DNA of 64,000 nucleotides from an uncultured Lachnospiraceae bacterium. GTDB lineage: Bacteria; Bacillota; Clostridia; Lachnospirales; Lachnospiraceae. The translations under genes were made by a program, and so were the position numbers. Below, in pieces: positions 27,246-37,045 of this stretch (positions are counted from its first letter, which is position 1; each line of letters begins with the position of its first letter). Where the stretch lies: the NCBI GenBank assembly GCA_900315945.1, contig ONAZ01000015.1:1-64000 (forward strand), in the 5' to 3' direction. The notes under the pieces are model-generated. The model did not search any database. It was not told the DNA's origin and worked only from the letters and a program-made list of their open reading frames with translations.

Positions 27246-28181
27246 ATGCCTATTAAGACTTTAGCCGATTTGCCGGCAAATGCAATACTAGAACATGAGA
27301 ATATATTTGTAATGGATGAGCAAAGAGCATCTCATCAGGACATACGTCCTATTAAGATTGGAATTCTTAATTTGATGCCACTTAAAGAAGATACAGAATT
27401 ACAATTGCTACGTTCATTATCTAATACCCCCCTTCAAGTTGATGTTACATTTCTTATGGTGAAGAGTCACCACTCTAAGCATACTTCTAAGAGTCATCTT
27501 AATGCTTTCTATGAGACATATGAGGATATTAAAGATACTAACTTGGATGGTCTTATTATAACTGGTGCACCCCTTGAATTTAATCGTTATGAAGATGTGG
27601 ATTATTGGGATGAACTATGTATGATTATGGAATGGTCTAAGACCCATGTTACATCAACATTTCACCTGTGCTGGGGAGCTCAAGCAGGTCTCTATTATCA
27701 TTATGGTATTGAGAAACAGGTTATGGATAGGAAGGTATTCGGTATATATGAGCATCATGTGAGAAATCGTAAGGTTCCTCTAGTTAGAGGCTTTGATGAT
27801 ATATTTCTTGCACCACATTCAAGACATACTGAGATTCCTTATGAAGTTATTGATAAGAATAAAGAGCTTATTATTCTTGCGGATTCTGATGAAGCCGGTG
27901 TGTTCTTATGTATGTCTAATGACGGTCATCAGATATTTGTAATGGGACATCCAGAGTATGACAGAGTTACACTTGATAGAGAATATAAGCGTGATTTAGA
28001 TAAAGGTCTTGATATTCAGATGCCAGTTAATTATTATCCTGACAATGATATTAATAAGAAGCCTCTTCTTCAATGGAGAGCCCATGCTAATACTTTGTAT
28101 TCTAATTGGCTTAACTATTATGTATATCAGCAGACACCATATGAATTTATTGATAGTAACAGATTTATTAAGAAGAAATAA
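27246..28181 (+). CDS. metA: Homoserine O-acetyltransferase (MetA family)
   Basis: Activates homoserine for methionine synthesis. A 311-residue MetA protein with catalytic Cys142 (HLCWGAQAG), the His in GHPEYD and the Glu in REYKRD. Residue 111 is Glu (GAPLEF), the residue established as favouring acetyl-CoA in MetA enzymes, where succinyltransferases have Gly. It is therefore called an acetyltransferase despite the traditional succinyltransferase name. AAGAGGATG site. rho follows after 11 nt. Confidence 0.92.
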   Translation: MPIKTLADLPANAILEHENIFVMDEQRASHQDIRPIKIGILNLMPLKEDTELQLLRSLSNTPLQVDVTFLMVKSHHSKHTSKSHLNAFYETYEDIKDTNLDGLIITGAPLEFNRYEDVDYWDELCMIMEWSKTHVTSTFHLCWGAQAGLYYHYGIEKQVMDRKVFGIYEHHVRNRKVPLVRGFDDIFLAPHSRHTEIPYEVIDKNKELIILADSDEAGVFLCMSNDGHQIFVMGHPEYDRVTLDREYKRDLDKGLDIQMPVNYYPDNDINKKPLLQWRAHANTLYSNWLNYYVYQQTPYEFIDSNRFIKKK

Positions 28182-28192
28182 AAGGAGAAGAA

Positions 28193-29545
28193 ATGAGAGA
28201 AAAGCTAGAAAGTTTATCACTTGCAGTTCTAAAGGAACTAGCAAAAGAAAAAGGAATTAAAGGAGTATCAACTATGAAGAAGAAGGATCTTGTTGAGGCA
28301 CTTCTTCTTGCTAGTAGTGAAGCAGATAAACCTACAAGAGCTAAGAAATCTTCAAAAAAAGAAGACGTTTCTGAAGCTGAGAATAATGAAAATGCAGTCA
28401 ATGAAGAAGAGACTGTAGAAGAGCCTACAAAGAGGACAGATGGTATTCTTGAGGTGTTATCTGACGGATATGGATTTGTAAGATGCGAGAATTATCTGCC
28501 GGGCACTGATGATGTATATGTATCCCCTTCTCAGATTAGAAAACTTAATCTTAAAACTGGTGATATTATAGTTGGAACCAACAGACGTAATAATCCAACT
28601 GATAAGTTTGCGGCCCTTCAAGTAGTGGAGACTGTAAATGGATATAGCTTAGAGGAAGCAGCGGCTCGTACTAATTTCGAGGATTTGACACCGGTATTTC
28701 CTGATGAAAGAATTCACTTAGAGAGAGCTAATAGCTCTAATGCTATGAGAATTGTTGATCTTATATCTCCAATTGGAAAAGGTCAAAGAGGAATGATTGT
28801 ATCTCAGCCTAAAGCCGGAAAAACAACACTTCTAAAGGAAATAGCACGCTCAGTTAAGGAGTCTAATCCTGATATGCATATTATAATTCTATTAATTGAT
28901 GAGCGTCCTGAGGAAGTAACTGATATTAAAGAAGCTATTGAAGGCAAGAATGCAGAGGTAATCTACTCAACATTTGACGAACTTCCTGAACATCACAAGA
29001 GAGTATCGGAAATGGTAATTGAAAGAGCAAAACGTCTTGTTGAGCATAAGCAGGATGTTATGATTCTGCTTGATTCTATTACAAGATTATCCCGTGCTTA
29101 TAACTTAACTGTTCCACCATCAGGTCGTACATTGTCAGGTGGTCTTGATCCGGCTGCACTGCATATGCCTAAGAGATTTTTCGGCGCTGCAAGAAATATG
29201 CGTGAAGGAGGATCCCTTACAATTCTGGCAACTGCCCTTGTGGAGACAGGAAGTAAGATGGATGACGTTGTATTTGAGGAATTCAAAGGAACAGGTAATA
29301 TGGAACTTGTCCTTGATAGGAAGCTTTCAGAGAAGCGAGTCTTTCCAGCAATTGATATTGCTAAGTCTGGAACAAGAAGAGAAGATTTGCTTCTTAGTGA
29401 AGATGAACTTCGTGCTGTCGATATTATGCGAAAAGGCTTAAATGGTATGAGAAGTGACGAAGCTGTTGAGAATATTCTTAATCTATTTGCAAGAACTAAG
29501 AGCAATAAAGAAGTTATTGCTCAAGTTGGTAAGAGAAGGTTATAG
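28193..29545 (+). CDS. rho: Transcription termination factor Rho
   Basis: An RNA-dependent helicase of 450 residues. An N-terminal Rho_N helix domain (LAVLKELAKEKGIKGVSTMK) is followed by a charged Glu/Lys/Ala insert (about 45-80), the RNA-binding cold-shock domain (DGILEVLSDGYGFVR), Walker A QPKAGKTT (about 206-213), Walker B ILLIDERPEEV, the Q-loop/R-loop segments and the conserved RRLSGGLDP-type region (GRTLSGGLDPAALHMPKRFFGAARN). Eleven nt after metA with AAAGGAG. Confidence 0.97.
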   Translation: MREKLESLSLAVLKELAKEKGIKGVSTMKKKDLVEALLLASSEADKPTRAKKSSKKEDVSEAENNENAVNEEETVEEPTKRTDGILEVLSDGYGFVRCENYLPGTDDVYVSPSQIRKLNLKTGDIIVGTNRRNNPTDKFAALQVVETVNGYSLEEAAARTNFEDLTPVFPDERIHLERANSSNAMRIVDLISPIGKGQRGMIVSQPKAGKTTLLKEIARSVKESNPDMHIIILLIDERPEEVTDIKEAIEGKNAEVIYSTFDELPEHHKRVSEMVIERAKRLVEHKQDVMILLDSITRLSRAYNLTVPPSGRTLSGGLDPAALHMPKRFFGAARNMREGGSLTILATALVETGSKMDDVVFEEFKGTGNMELVLDRKLSEKRVFPAIDIAKSGTRREDLLLSEDELRAVDIMRKGLNGMRSDEAVENILNLFARTKSNKEVIAQVGKRRL

Positions 29546-29666
29546 AATAGTACTAATCTTTAATACAAAACCTGTGACAGTGTGTTGCCCTTGCGAATAT
29601 AAAATGATATAATTATTTTAATTATGAAGAAATCGTGAGAATAATATAATGATAAGGATAGAGGGT

Positions 29667-31136
29667 ATGGAAGAGAAGACATTAGAAGAAAAAAAGAGAA
29701 TTAAGAAAAGAAACATAATAATTATAATTGTTGTAGCAGTTATCCTTGTGTTATCTGCAATAGCAGTTTCAATTATTTTTGCAATTAAGGATAAGTTGTC
29801 ATCTGCAGACTTAGGTTCTGTAGAGGCTGCAACTAAAAGGGATATAGAGAAAACTGTATCTGCTTCCGGAGTATTCGATTCTATCAATAGTGAAGCTATA
29901 TCAAGTACGCATGTAGGAAGTCGTATAAATGCGGTTTATGTCAAAGAAGGAGACAGTGTTACTCCAGGACAGGTAATATGTCAGCTTGATACATCAGCTT
30001 TACAGGGGACATATTCTGCGTTACAGAAGACAATTGAGCAGACGAAAGCAGATAAGGCCAAGAACAATCAAGAGTATGACAAAGAGCTTCTTAATGCTCA
30101 AAATGAGTGGGATGCAGAGCTATCTAATATTAATCAAGAAATAGCTATAGCACAGGCTGCTTGTAATTCTACTTCTGCTGAACTTGATAAGCAAAGAGCC
30201 AGATATGCTCAGTATCTTTCTGATCCTAATCATAGTGAGTGGGATATAGAAGCAATTGAGATGGAATCTAATATAAGTGATTTGGAGTCTGATTTAGAAA
30301 ATAATCAATATAAGGTAGTGTTATATACTAATGTCCTTAATGCACTGCAGAACAGTGACAATAGTAATTCCTCTGTGGACGAGATTCGAAACAGTGTTAA
30401 TGGAGTTATAGATGGTTCTATACAAGCAATGGAAGAACAGGCTAGAGAACTCCAAAAGAGTATTGGTGAAGCTACAGTAAGAAGTACTGCTGGAGGCGTT
30501 GTAACGAGTCTTAGTGCTAAGGCTGGTGAGACATACGTAGGTGGAACAATATGTATGGTTGAGGATGCTAATTCATATATGATTTACTCGCAGATTGGTG
30601 AAGCTAATGTTGCCGATGTATCTGCTGGTATGAAGGTTAAAATTAAGACAGAAGCTACCGGTGATAGTGTAATGACCGGATATGTTACTTATGTAGCTCC
30701 TAGAGCAAGTGCAACAGCTTCTTCAAGTGATGCTCCTAATTCAGGAGCAGCTCTTAGTGCGACCCTTGGTTCATCGGGTAATTACTTAATTAAGATAGCA
30801 TTAGATGAGCAGAATCCGAGAATCAGACTTGGAATGAATGCAAAGCTTAAGATTGTTACTAGCGAGACGCCTAATGTCTTATCTGTACCAAATGCTGCAA
30901 TTCAAGATGATAATGGTAAGAAGTATGTAGAAGTAGTAACTAATATGGATGATGTTGAGAAGAATAGTTCAACTTCATATAAGAAAGAGAAAGTATACGT
31001 ACAGGTTGGAATGTCAGATGATAATTATACTCAGATAGAAGGGAAGGGAATTGAACAAGGTACTGATGTCTATGTTCCGTTAACGCTTGATGAGGAAACT
31101 CTTAAAAATCTAGAGAAAATGGTAAGTGATGAATGA
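29667..31136 (+). CDS. HlyD/RND-type periplasmic adaptor-like membrane fusion protein
   Basis: A 489-residue adaptor protein. One membrane span at about residues 17-40 is followed by a biotinyl-lipoyl-like half motif (VYVKEGDSVTPGQVICQLD), a long coiled-coil hairpin (about 110-270), a second lipoyl half (SLSAKAGETYVGGTICMVED) and beta-barrel and membrane-proximal domains. Such proteins pair with a MacB-type ABC permease and ATPase, but none is adjacent; the gene stands alone between rho and rpmE. The start at 29667 follows AGGATAGAGGGT; an upstream ATG at 29649 is possible. Confidence 0.85.
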   Translation: MEEKTLEEKKRIKKRNIIIIIVVAVILVLSAIAVSIIFAIKDKLSSADLGSVEAATKRDIEKTVSASGVFDSINSEAISSTHVGSRINAVYVKEGDSVTPGQVICQLDTSALQGTYSALQKTIEQTKADKAKNNQEYDKELLNAQNEWDAELSNINQEIAIAQAACNSTSAELDKQRARYAQYLSDPNHSEWDIEAIEMESNISDLESDLENNQYKVVLYTNVLNALQNSDNSNSSVDEIRNSVNGVIDGSIQAMEEQARELQKSIGEATVRSTAGGVVTSLSAKAGETYVGGTICMVEDANSYMIYSQIGEANVADVSAGMKVKIKTEATGDSVMTGYVTYVAPRASATASSSDAPNSGAALSATLGSSGNYLIKIALDEQNPRIRLGMNAKLKIVTSETPNVLSVPNAAIQDDNGKKYVEVVTNMDDVEKNSSTSYKKEKVYVQVGMSDDNYTQIEGKGIEQGTDVYVPLTLDEETLKNLEKMVSDE

Positions 31137-31261
31137 TGATTTCTTTGAATCTTGAGAATGGTAATTTTTTCTTGCATTAATGTTAAATCTATGATATATT
31201 TATTAAGCTGTTTATAGGGATGTAAGCGGTTATTATGTAAACCATCATATTTACATAGAAA

Positions 31262-31280
31262 GAATGGTCGGAAACCATTC
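31262..31280 (+). promoter_or_regulatory. rpmE leader hairpin
   Basis: GAATGGT (31262-31268) pairs with ACCATTC (31274-31280), loop CGGAA, ending about 10 nt before the ribosome-binding site (GAGAGGTG). Its position suits an L31 autoregulatory leader, but I cannot match it to a defined motif by eye. Confidence 0.45.
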
Positions 31281-31300
31281 ATATTAGAGAGGTGAAAAGA

Positions 31301-31504
31301 ATGAAACAAGGAATCCATCCAGATTATTATCAAGCTACAGTAACATGTAACTGTGGTAACACATTTGTAACAGGATCTACAAAAGAGAACATCCACGTAG
31401 AAATTTGTTCTAAGTGTCATCCATTTTACACAGGACAACAGAAGGCTACACAAGCTCGTGGACGTATTGATAAGTTCAATAAGAAATACGGTATTGAACA
31501 GTAA
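31301..31504 (+). CDS. rpmE: Ribosomal protein bL31 (zinc-binding form)
   Basis: A 67-residue protein beginning [16 protein letters not shown]. The zinc ligands are present (CNC near residue 16 and CSKC near 37), making it the C+ form, which stores zinc and is used when zinc is plentiful. ATG 31301 follows GAGAGGTG; the in-frame GTG at 31292 is part of that site. Followed by its own terminator. Confidence 0.97.
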   Translation: MKQGIHPDYYQATVTCNCGNTFVTGSTKENIHVEICSKCHPFYTGQQKATQARGRIDKFNKKYGIEQ

Positions 31505-31519
31505 AAAGAAACTGTTGAT

Positions 31520-31550
31520 AGGGTTGAGGCTTCCTCAACCTTATCTTTAT
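31520..31550 (+). terminator. Intrinsic terminator after rpmE
   Basis: AGGGTTGAGG (31520-31529) pairs with CCTCAACCTT (31533-31542) with one G-U and a CTT loop, followed by ATCTTTATTTT. Confidence 0.75.
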
Positions 31551-31588
31551 TTTAGACTAGTTTTTTATAGAGTTAAGAAAGGCATGAT

Positions 31589-32539
31589 ATGAAATTCTCC
31601 GGAATAGGTGGTCAAGCTGTCATGGAAGGCGTTATGATGAAGAATAAAGCTGATTATGCAGTGGCAGTCAGGACTTCAAGTGGCGAAATAGAAGTGACAA
31701 AAGATAAACAAAAGCATAATAGAGATACAGTTAATAAGATTCCACTTGTTCGTGGAGTCGTTGCTTTTGTGGATTCACTTGTTCTGGGGATATCTACTCT
31801 TATGATTTCGGCGTCCTATTTTGAAGAAGATGATGCTAAGTCAAAAAAGGACAAAGTAGAGACATCAGATGATTCAAAGAAACGAGAAAAAGATTCTGGA
31901 AATAAGGCAAAAGAAACTGCGGAAATGGTAGTTACAATTACAATATCAAGTATTATTGCAATTCTTTTATTTATGCTACTTCCTTATGGATTATCTAAGC
32001 TTCTTACTAATTGGCTTGATAGTCCTAGTCTACTTGCTCTTATAGAGGGAATTCTAAGGGTTATTATATTCGTTCTCTATATCCTTCTTATATCTCGTAT
32101 GGAAGATATTAAGAGAGTATTTATGTATCATGGAGCAGAACATAAGTGTATTAATTGCATTGAACATGGCCTTGACCTTAATGTTGAAAATGTTAAGAAA
32201 AGCTCCAGGTTTCATAAAAGGTGTGGAACCTCATTTCTTATGATTGTTTTAATTATAAGTATTTTCGTATTTATGTTCGTGAGATTTGATAATAATTTGC
32301 TGCAAATAGTAGCCAGGCTTATTCTTGTGCCTGTGATTGCGGGAATTTCCTATGAATTTCTTAGAATTGCCGGACGATATGATAATAAGTTTATAGATGT
32401 GCTATCTGCTCCAGGGCTATTAGTACAGCGTCTTACAACTATTGAACCAGAAGAAGACATGATTGAAGTGGGGATTACAAGCGTTGAAGCTGTGTTTGAC
32501 TGGAGAGAATTTGTGGATTCTGTTAATAGTGAGAAATGA
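31589..32539 (+). CDS. DUF1385 family membrane protein
   Basis: A 316-residue protein of the conserved Firmicute DUF1385 family, of unknown function, nearly always beside rpmE/prmC/prfA. The N-terminus has the family motif GIGGQAVMEGVMMKN; a charged Lys/Asp/Glu segment (about 83-110) precedes about five membrane spans, and the conserved YHGAEHKCINCIEHG and SRFHKRCGTSF motifs hold His/Cys residues that could bind metal. The 3' neighbours are prmC and prfA. Confidence 0.9.
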   Translation: MKFSGIGGQAVMEGVMMKNKADYAVAVRTSSGEIEVTKDKQKHNRDTVNKIPLVRGVVAFVDSLVLGISTLMISASYFEEDDAKSKKDKVETSDDSKKREKDSGNKAKETAEMVVTITISSIIAILLFMLLPYGLSKLLTNWLDSPSLLALIEGILRVIIFVLYILLISRMEDIKRVFMYHGAEHKCINCIEHGLDLNVENVKKSSRFHKRCGTSFLMIVLIISIFVFMFVRFDNNLLQIVARLILVPVIAGISYEFLRIAGRYDNKFIDVLSAPGLLVQRLTTIEPEEDMIEVGITSVEAVFDWREFVDSVNSEK

Positions 32540-32576
32540 TATTTGTATATAATTATGTGGATTATAATAGGAAATC

Positions 32577-33467
32577 ATGACTTTAGAGAATTGTCTAAGA
32601 CAGGGAATAAATACACTACAATCTAATAATGTAAGTGATGCTGATTTCGATGCATTTGCCTTGCTAGAATATGTCACAGGTGTTTCTAAATCAGATTTTT
32701 TTTTCAAAAAAAGTGATGAGACATCTGATTCTTGCTATGAAAGATATATTGAATTAATCGAAAGAAGAAGTAAGAGAGTGCCGCTTCAGCATATTACTAA
32801 CAGACAGAATTTCTTTGGCTATGATTTCTATGTTGATTCTAATGTGTTGATTCCAAGACAGGATACAGAAGTACTTATTGAGAAAATACTTGAAGTTATA
32901 GAAGCAAACTTCAATGTAGAAATATCTTCTGATATTAGTATTCTTGATATGTGTACAGGAAGTGGATGCATTGCAATAACTATATATAAGGAACTTATTA
33001 AAAGAGGATTTAACATAGATGTTACAGCAGTTGATTTGTCTAAAGATGCCCTGGCAGTTACAGAGAAGAATGTAGAGAATGTAGTTGGAATAAAGGCATT
33101 AAATAATACATTTCACATTATTGAATCAGATATGTTTTCTAATATAAATAACAATAGAAGTTATGACATAATAGTTAGTAATCCACCCTATATTCCTACA
33201 AGAGATATTGAGAAACTGGAACCTGAAGTTAGAGATTATGACCCCATTATGGCTTTAGATGGAGATACAGATGGACTCAGATTCTATAGAAGAATTATAG
33301 AAGAGTCTTCTAATTACCTTAATAATAATGGTTTTATAGCCTTTGAGATAGGATATAATCAGGGAGATGATGTGAAATCATTGTTAGAAGAAAAGGGATA
33401 TAAGGATATTCACATTTATAAGGATTTAGGTGGTCTAGACAGAGTAATTATTGGTAGAAATAACTAA
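32577..33467 (+). CDS. prmC: Peptide chain release factor N5-glutamine methyltransferase
   Basis: Methylates the Gln of the GGQ motif of release factors using SAM. A 296-residue protein with an N-terminal helical domain, the SAM loop DMCTGSGCIAI (about 122-132) and the catalytic NPPYIP motif (about 201-206). It lies immediately upstream of its substrate gene prfA, the usual pairing. Confidence 0.96.
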   Translation: MTLENCLRQGINTLQSNNVSDADFDAFALLEYVTGVSKSDFFFKKSDETSDSCYERYIELIERRSKRVPLQHITNRQNFFGYDFYVDSNVLIPRQDTEVLIEKILEVIEANFNVEISSDISILDMCTGSGCIAITIYKELIKRGFNIDVTAVDLSKDALAVTEKNVENVVGIKALNNTFHIIESDMFSNINNNRSYDIIVSNPPYIPTRDIEKLEPEVRDYDPIMALDGDTDGLRFYRRIIEESSNYLNNNGFIAFEIGYNQGDDVKSLLEEKGYKDIHIYKDLGGLDRVIIGRNN

Positions 33468-33515
33468 TACTATTTTTGGTATTATTATCACAGTAAGTAT
33501 TATTGGAGGAATAAT

Positions 33516-34592
33516 ATGTTTGACAAATTAGAAGATCTTGTCATTAGATATGAAGAGGTTATGAGTCTTCTATCTGAACCAGATGTGGCAAATGACAATA
33601 ATCGTTTTAAAGCTCTTATGAAGGAGCAAAGTGAGCTTGCTCCTATAGTTAAAGCATATCAGGAATATAAGAAGCATAAAGAGAATATTGAGGACTCATT
33701 GTCACTTCTAGAAGAAGAGTCAGATGAGGAGATGAAGGAGCTTGCGAAAGAAGAGTTGAATGAATCTAAGAAAGAAGTTGAAAGACTTGAAGAGGAGCTT
33801 AAGATTCTTCTTCTTCCAAAAGATCCTAATGATGATAAGAACGTAGTAGTAGAGATTCGTTCAGCTGCCGGCGGTGATGAATCTGCACTATTTGCTGCTG
33901 AATTGTATCGCATGTATACGCATTACGCAGAGAGCAAGGGATGGAAAGTAGAACTTGCTGAACTTGAAGAAATAGGTATTGGTGGAATTAAATTCGTATC
34001 TTTTATTGTAAATGGTGATGGTGCCTATTCAGTACTAAAATACGAATCAGGTGTACATCGTGTGCAAAGAGTACCTAAGACTGAGTCAGGTGGAAGAATT
34101 CATACATCTACAGCAACAGTTTCTGTAATGCCTGAAGCAGAAGATATTGATATTGAAATCGATGAGAAGGACATAAGAATTGATGTTATGCGTGCATCAG
34201 GAAATGGTGGACAGTGTGTAAATACAACTGATTCTGCTGTTCGTCTTACTTATTATCCAGAGAATATCGTAATTTATTCTCAGACAGAGAAATCACAATT
34301 GCAGAACAAGAATAAAGCATTTGCACTTCTTAAGACAAAGCTGTATGACTTAGAGATGCAACGTAAGATTGCAGAAGAATCTGCAGAGAAGTTAAGTCAG
34401 ATTGGAACGGGAGATCGTTCAGAAAAGATAAGAACATATAATTTCCCTGATGGAAGAGTAACAGATCATAGAATTAATCTTACTTTATATAAACTTGATA
34501 AGATTTTAAATGGAGATCTACAGGAGATAATTGATGCGCTTATTGCTGCTGATCAGGCTGCGAAGCTTCTGAAGATGAATGAAGCAAGTTAA
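33516..34592 (+). CDS. prfA: Peptide chain release factor 1
   Basis: Recognises UAA/UAG and triggers peptide release. Full length at 358 residues, with [15 protein letters not shown] in the central domain, the GGQ motif in [17 protein letters not shown] (about 229-233) that PrmC methylates, and C-terminal [19 protein letters not shown] site. Confidence 0.98.
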   Translation: MFDKLEDLVIRYEEVMSLLSEPDVANDNNRFKALMKEQSELAPIVKAYQEYKKHKENIEDSLSLLEEESDEEMKELAKEELNESKKEVERLEEELKILLLPKDPNDDKNVVVEIRSAAGGDESALFAAELYRMYTHYAESKGWKVELAELEEIGIGGIKFVSFIVNGDGAYSVLKYESGVHRVQRVPKTESGGRIHTSTATVSVMPEAEDIDIEIDEKDIRIDVMRASGNGGQCVNTTDSAVRLTYYPENIVIYSQTEKSQLQNKNKAFALLKTKLYDLEMQRKIAEESAEKLSQIGTGDRSEKIRTYNFPDGRVTDHRINLTLYKLDKILNGDLQEIIDALIAADQAAKLLKMNEAS

Positions 34593-34665
34593 AAGGTATG
34601 TTATTATAGTAAAAGGTATGATATAATAACATGGATTATGAATAATATATATGGAGGCATGTATT

Positions 34666-35031
34666 ATGGCTGAAGATAGTATGGTTTTTATGGTAAATGA
34701 AGGTGTAAGCGTTGCTAGTGAAGTAATGTCAATTATTGCAGGTCTTTCTGCTACAGAGATTGATGGTGTTGATTCGCTAGCTGGCAATCTTACTAATGAT
34801 ATGATTACAAAGTCAAGTCCTAGCAAATTAGCTAAGGGTGTTAAGGTTGCATGTGATAGTGATAACAATATTAAGATTAAGATGTCACTTAATCTATGCT
34901 ATGGCTATGAAATTCCAAAACTTTGTGAACAGGTTCAGGAAAAGGTTAAATCAACAATTGAGAGTATGACCGGAATGAATGTATCTACTATCGATATTAA
35001 GATTGCAAGCGTAAGTAATGAGAGTGAGTAA
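34666..35031 (+). CDS. Asp23/Gls24 family envelope stress response protein
   Basis: A 121-residue Asp23-family protein (VSVASEVMSIIAGLSATEIDGV, then VKVACDSDNNIKIKMSLNLCYGYEIPKLCEQVQEKVKSTIE). In other Firmicutes these proteins line the inner membrane face and respond to envelope stress; here the gene precedes nusB, a common arrangement. ATG 34666 is chosen because GGAGG is at 34653-34657; the ATG at 34651 overlaps that site. Confidence 0.88.
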   Translation: MAEDSMVFMVNEGVSVASEVMSIIAGLSATEIDGVDSLAGNLTNDMITKSSPSKLAKGVKVACDSDNNIKIKMSLNLCYGYEIPKLCEQVQEKVKSTIESMTGMNVSTIDIKIASVSNESE

Positions 35032-35120
35032 TATTTATTTGTATGTAGAATAATACATATTTGATTTTGTATAATAATACATATTTGATTTCACATTTAC
35101 AAGCAAATAATGTATAATTT

Positions 35121-35146
35121 AGGGTGTCGTATGACGCCCTATTTTA
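35121..35146 (+). terminator. Terminator between asp23 and nusB
   Basis: AGGGTGTC (35121-35128) pairs with GACGCCCT (35133-35140), loop GTAT, followed by ATTTTAAT. The short U-run suggests partial termination. Confidence 0.6.
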
Positions 35147-35170
35147 ATACTCTGAACTAAGGAGATAGAA

Positions 35171-35593
35171 ATGTCTAAGAAATTATCTAAGAGACAGTTT
35201 AGAATAGAAGTATTTAAAGGTGTATTTCAGTCTGATTTCTATGATGAAAGTCAGAAAATTCAGCAATTAGATGCTATGTATAATGAGGATATGAGTTATG
35301 ATGAGATAACTCTTAGTGAAAAAGATAGTAAGGCGGTATCTTCAAAATGTCAGGATATATTAGACAATATATCAGATATAGACAAAGCCATTGAAAGTGT
35401 ACTTGATAATTGGACTATTAACAGGATAGGCAAGGTAGAACTTGCAATTCTTAGAGTTGCTGTGTATGAGATAAAGTATGACAAAATAGATGCTGCTATA
35501 GCAATTAACGAGGCAGTGGAAATATCTAAGATATATGGTGGAGAGAAATCAGGCTCATTTGTTAATGGGGTACTTGCTAAAATGGTTGATTAA
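35171..35593 (+). CDS. nusB: Transcription antitermination factor NusB
   Basis: A 140-residue all-helical RNA-binding factor of the rRNA antitermination complex. It opens SKRQFRIEVFKGVFQSDFYD and ends INEAVEISKIYGGEKSGSFVNGVLAKMV, both family-typical. AAGGAG site. xseA starts 2 nt after its stop. Confidence 0.94.
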   Translation: MSKKLSKRQFRIEVFKGVFQSDFYDESQKIQQLDAMYNEDMSYDEITLSEKDSKAVSSKCQDILDNISDIDKAIESVLDNWTINRIGKVELAILRVAVYEIKYDKIDAAIAINEAVEISKIYGGEKSGSFVNGVLAKMVD

Positions 35594-35595
35594 TT

Positions 35596-36798
35596 ATGGC
35601 AAAAGATATATTTAGTGTTAGCGAAGTTAATAATTATATAAATGGAATGTTTGAGAATGACTTCATGCTTAAGAATATATGTATTAAGGGTGAGATATCT
35701 AATATAACATTTCATACAAGCGGACATATCTATTTTACTTTAAAAGATGAAGATTCATGTATAGCCGGTGTTATGTTTCGAGGAAACAGGGCTAAGGGCT
35801 TAACATTTCCCATAAAGACAGGGGATAAAGTAAATGTAAGTGGCAGGATTGGTGTATATAATGCAGCTGGCAAATACCAGATATATGCAACATCCTTTGA
35901 GCAGGCTGGTCTTGGTGAATTATATCAAAGGTATGAAGAGTTAAAGAAAGAATTTGAGGAAATGGGAATGTTTGATGAGTCTTATAAGAGGCCTATTCCC
36001 AGATTCTCAACAAAAATAGGTGTAGTTACGGCAGAGACTGGAGCTGCTATTCATGATATTATTACAACTTCCACAAGAAGAAATCCCCATATAGAAATAA
36101 TCCTGTATCCTTCTCTTGTACAAGGTGCTGGAGCAGCACCATCCATTGTGAGAGGTATAGAGACATTAGATGAATTAGATCTAGATGTAATTATTGTTGG
36201 ACGTGGCGGCGGTTCCATTGAAGATTTATGGGCTTTTAATGAGGAAGAGGTTGCAAGAGCAGTATTTAATGCAAAGACTCCAATAATAAGTGCTGTAGGT
36301 CATGAAGTGGATTATACAATATGCGACTTTGTGGCAGATAAAAGGGCCGCAACACCTACTGCAGCAGCAGAGATGGCAGTATTCGAGTATGATATCTTAA
36401 GAGATAGCATGATTAATATAGAATCAAGATTAGATAATGCCTTTGCAAGATCCTTAGATGCTACAAAAGCCATGCTTGATGTATATAAGAATAGGCTTGG
36501 GGCGTTAAGTCCTACTAATCAATTAACACAATTGATGCTTAGACTATCGGATATTAATAACAGACTTGATAATGCTATTACCATTAAGCTTAATGAGACA
36601 AGACACAGACTAGAGAATGATGCGAGTAAGTTGGATTTACTCTCTCCAGCTAAGAAATTATCATCTGGTTTTTCATATGTAGTTGATGATAGTGGAAGAA
36701 ATGTTACTAAGGCATCAAGTCTTAATGTTGGAGATGATATTACAGTATATTTTAGTGAAGGAAAAGTTTTATCTAGAATTAATAAAATTGAGGAATAA
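35596..36798 (+). CDS. xseA: Exodeoxyribonuclease VII large subunit
   Basis: The 400-residue large subunit of the ssDNA-specific exonuclease. An N-terminal OB fold (FSVSEVNNYINGMFENDFMLKNI; GHIYFTLKD) is followed by the catalytic XseA domain (IGVVTAETGAAIHDI; VGRGGGSIEDLWAFNEE; SAVGHEVDYTICDFVADKRAATPTAAAE) and a coiled-coil C-terminal part. The small subunit gene follows after 9 nt. Confidence 0.97.
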   Translation: MAKDIFSVSEVNNYINGMFENDFMLKNICIKGEISNITFHTSGHIYFTLKDEDSCIAGVMFRGNRAKGLTFPIKTGDKVNVSGRIGVYNAAGKYQIYATSFEQAGLGELYQRYEELKKEFEEMGMFDESYKRPIPRFSTKIGVVTAETGAAIHDIITTSTRRNPHIEIILYPSLVQGAGAAPSIVRGIETLDELDLDVIIVGRGGGSIEDLWAFNEEEVARAVFNAKTPIISAVGHEVDYTICDFVADKRAATPTAAAEMAVFEYDILRDSMINIESRLDNAFARSLDATKAMLDVYKNRLGALSPTNQLTQLMLRLSDINNRLDNAITIKLNETRHRLENDASKLDLLSPAKKLSSGFSYVVDDSGRNVTKASSLNVGDDITVYFSEGKVLSRINKIEE

Positions 36799-36807
36799 GA
36801 GGTATTT

Positions 36808-37014
36808 ATGGCTAAGACATTAGAAGATGATTTCAAAGAACTTGAAGATATAATAGACGAGATGGAGAAAGATGGTGTAGCGCTTGAGAAGTCCTTTGAA
36901 TTATACGAAAAGGGCATGAAGAAACTTAAGAGTGTTAATACTAAAATAGAATCAGTTGAGAAGAAAGTTGTAAAGCTTCAAGAAGATGGAAGCTTTGAGA
37001 CTTTTGAAGAATAA
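36808..37014 (+). CDS. xseB: Exodeoxyribonuclease VII small subunit
   Basis: A 68-residue two-helix protein (LEDDFKELEDIIDEMEKDGVALEKSFELYEKGMKK), the usual length and pattern. It partners XseA. An ispA gene, which often comes next in related clusters, is not present; dxs follows directly. Confidence 0.93.
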   Translation: MAKTLEDDFKELEDIIDEMEKDGVALEKSFELYEKGMKKLKSVNTKIESVEKKVVKLQEDGSFETFEE

Positions 37015-37045
37015 ATAATAGCAAGGGAATAAAAGGGTTAATAAT

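Noticed and set aside
35050..35089. Two tandem copies of an AATACATATTTGATTT string between asp23 and nusB
   Set aside because: Short AT-rich direct repeat with no further copies; likely local slippage rather than a functional site.
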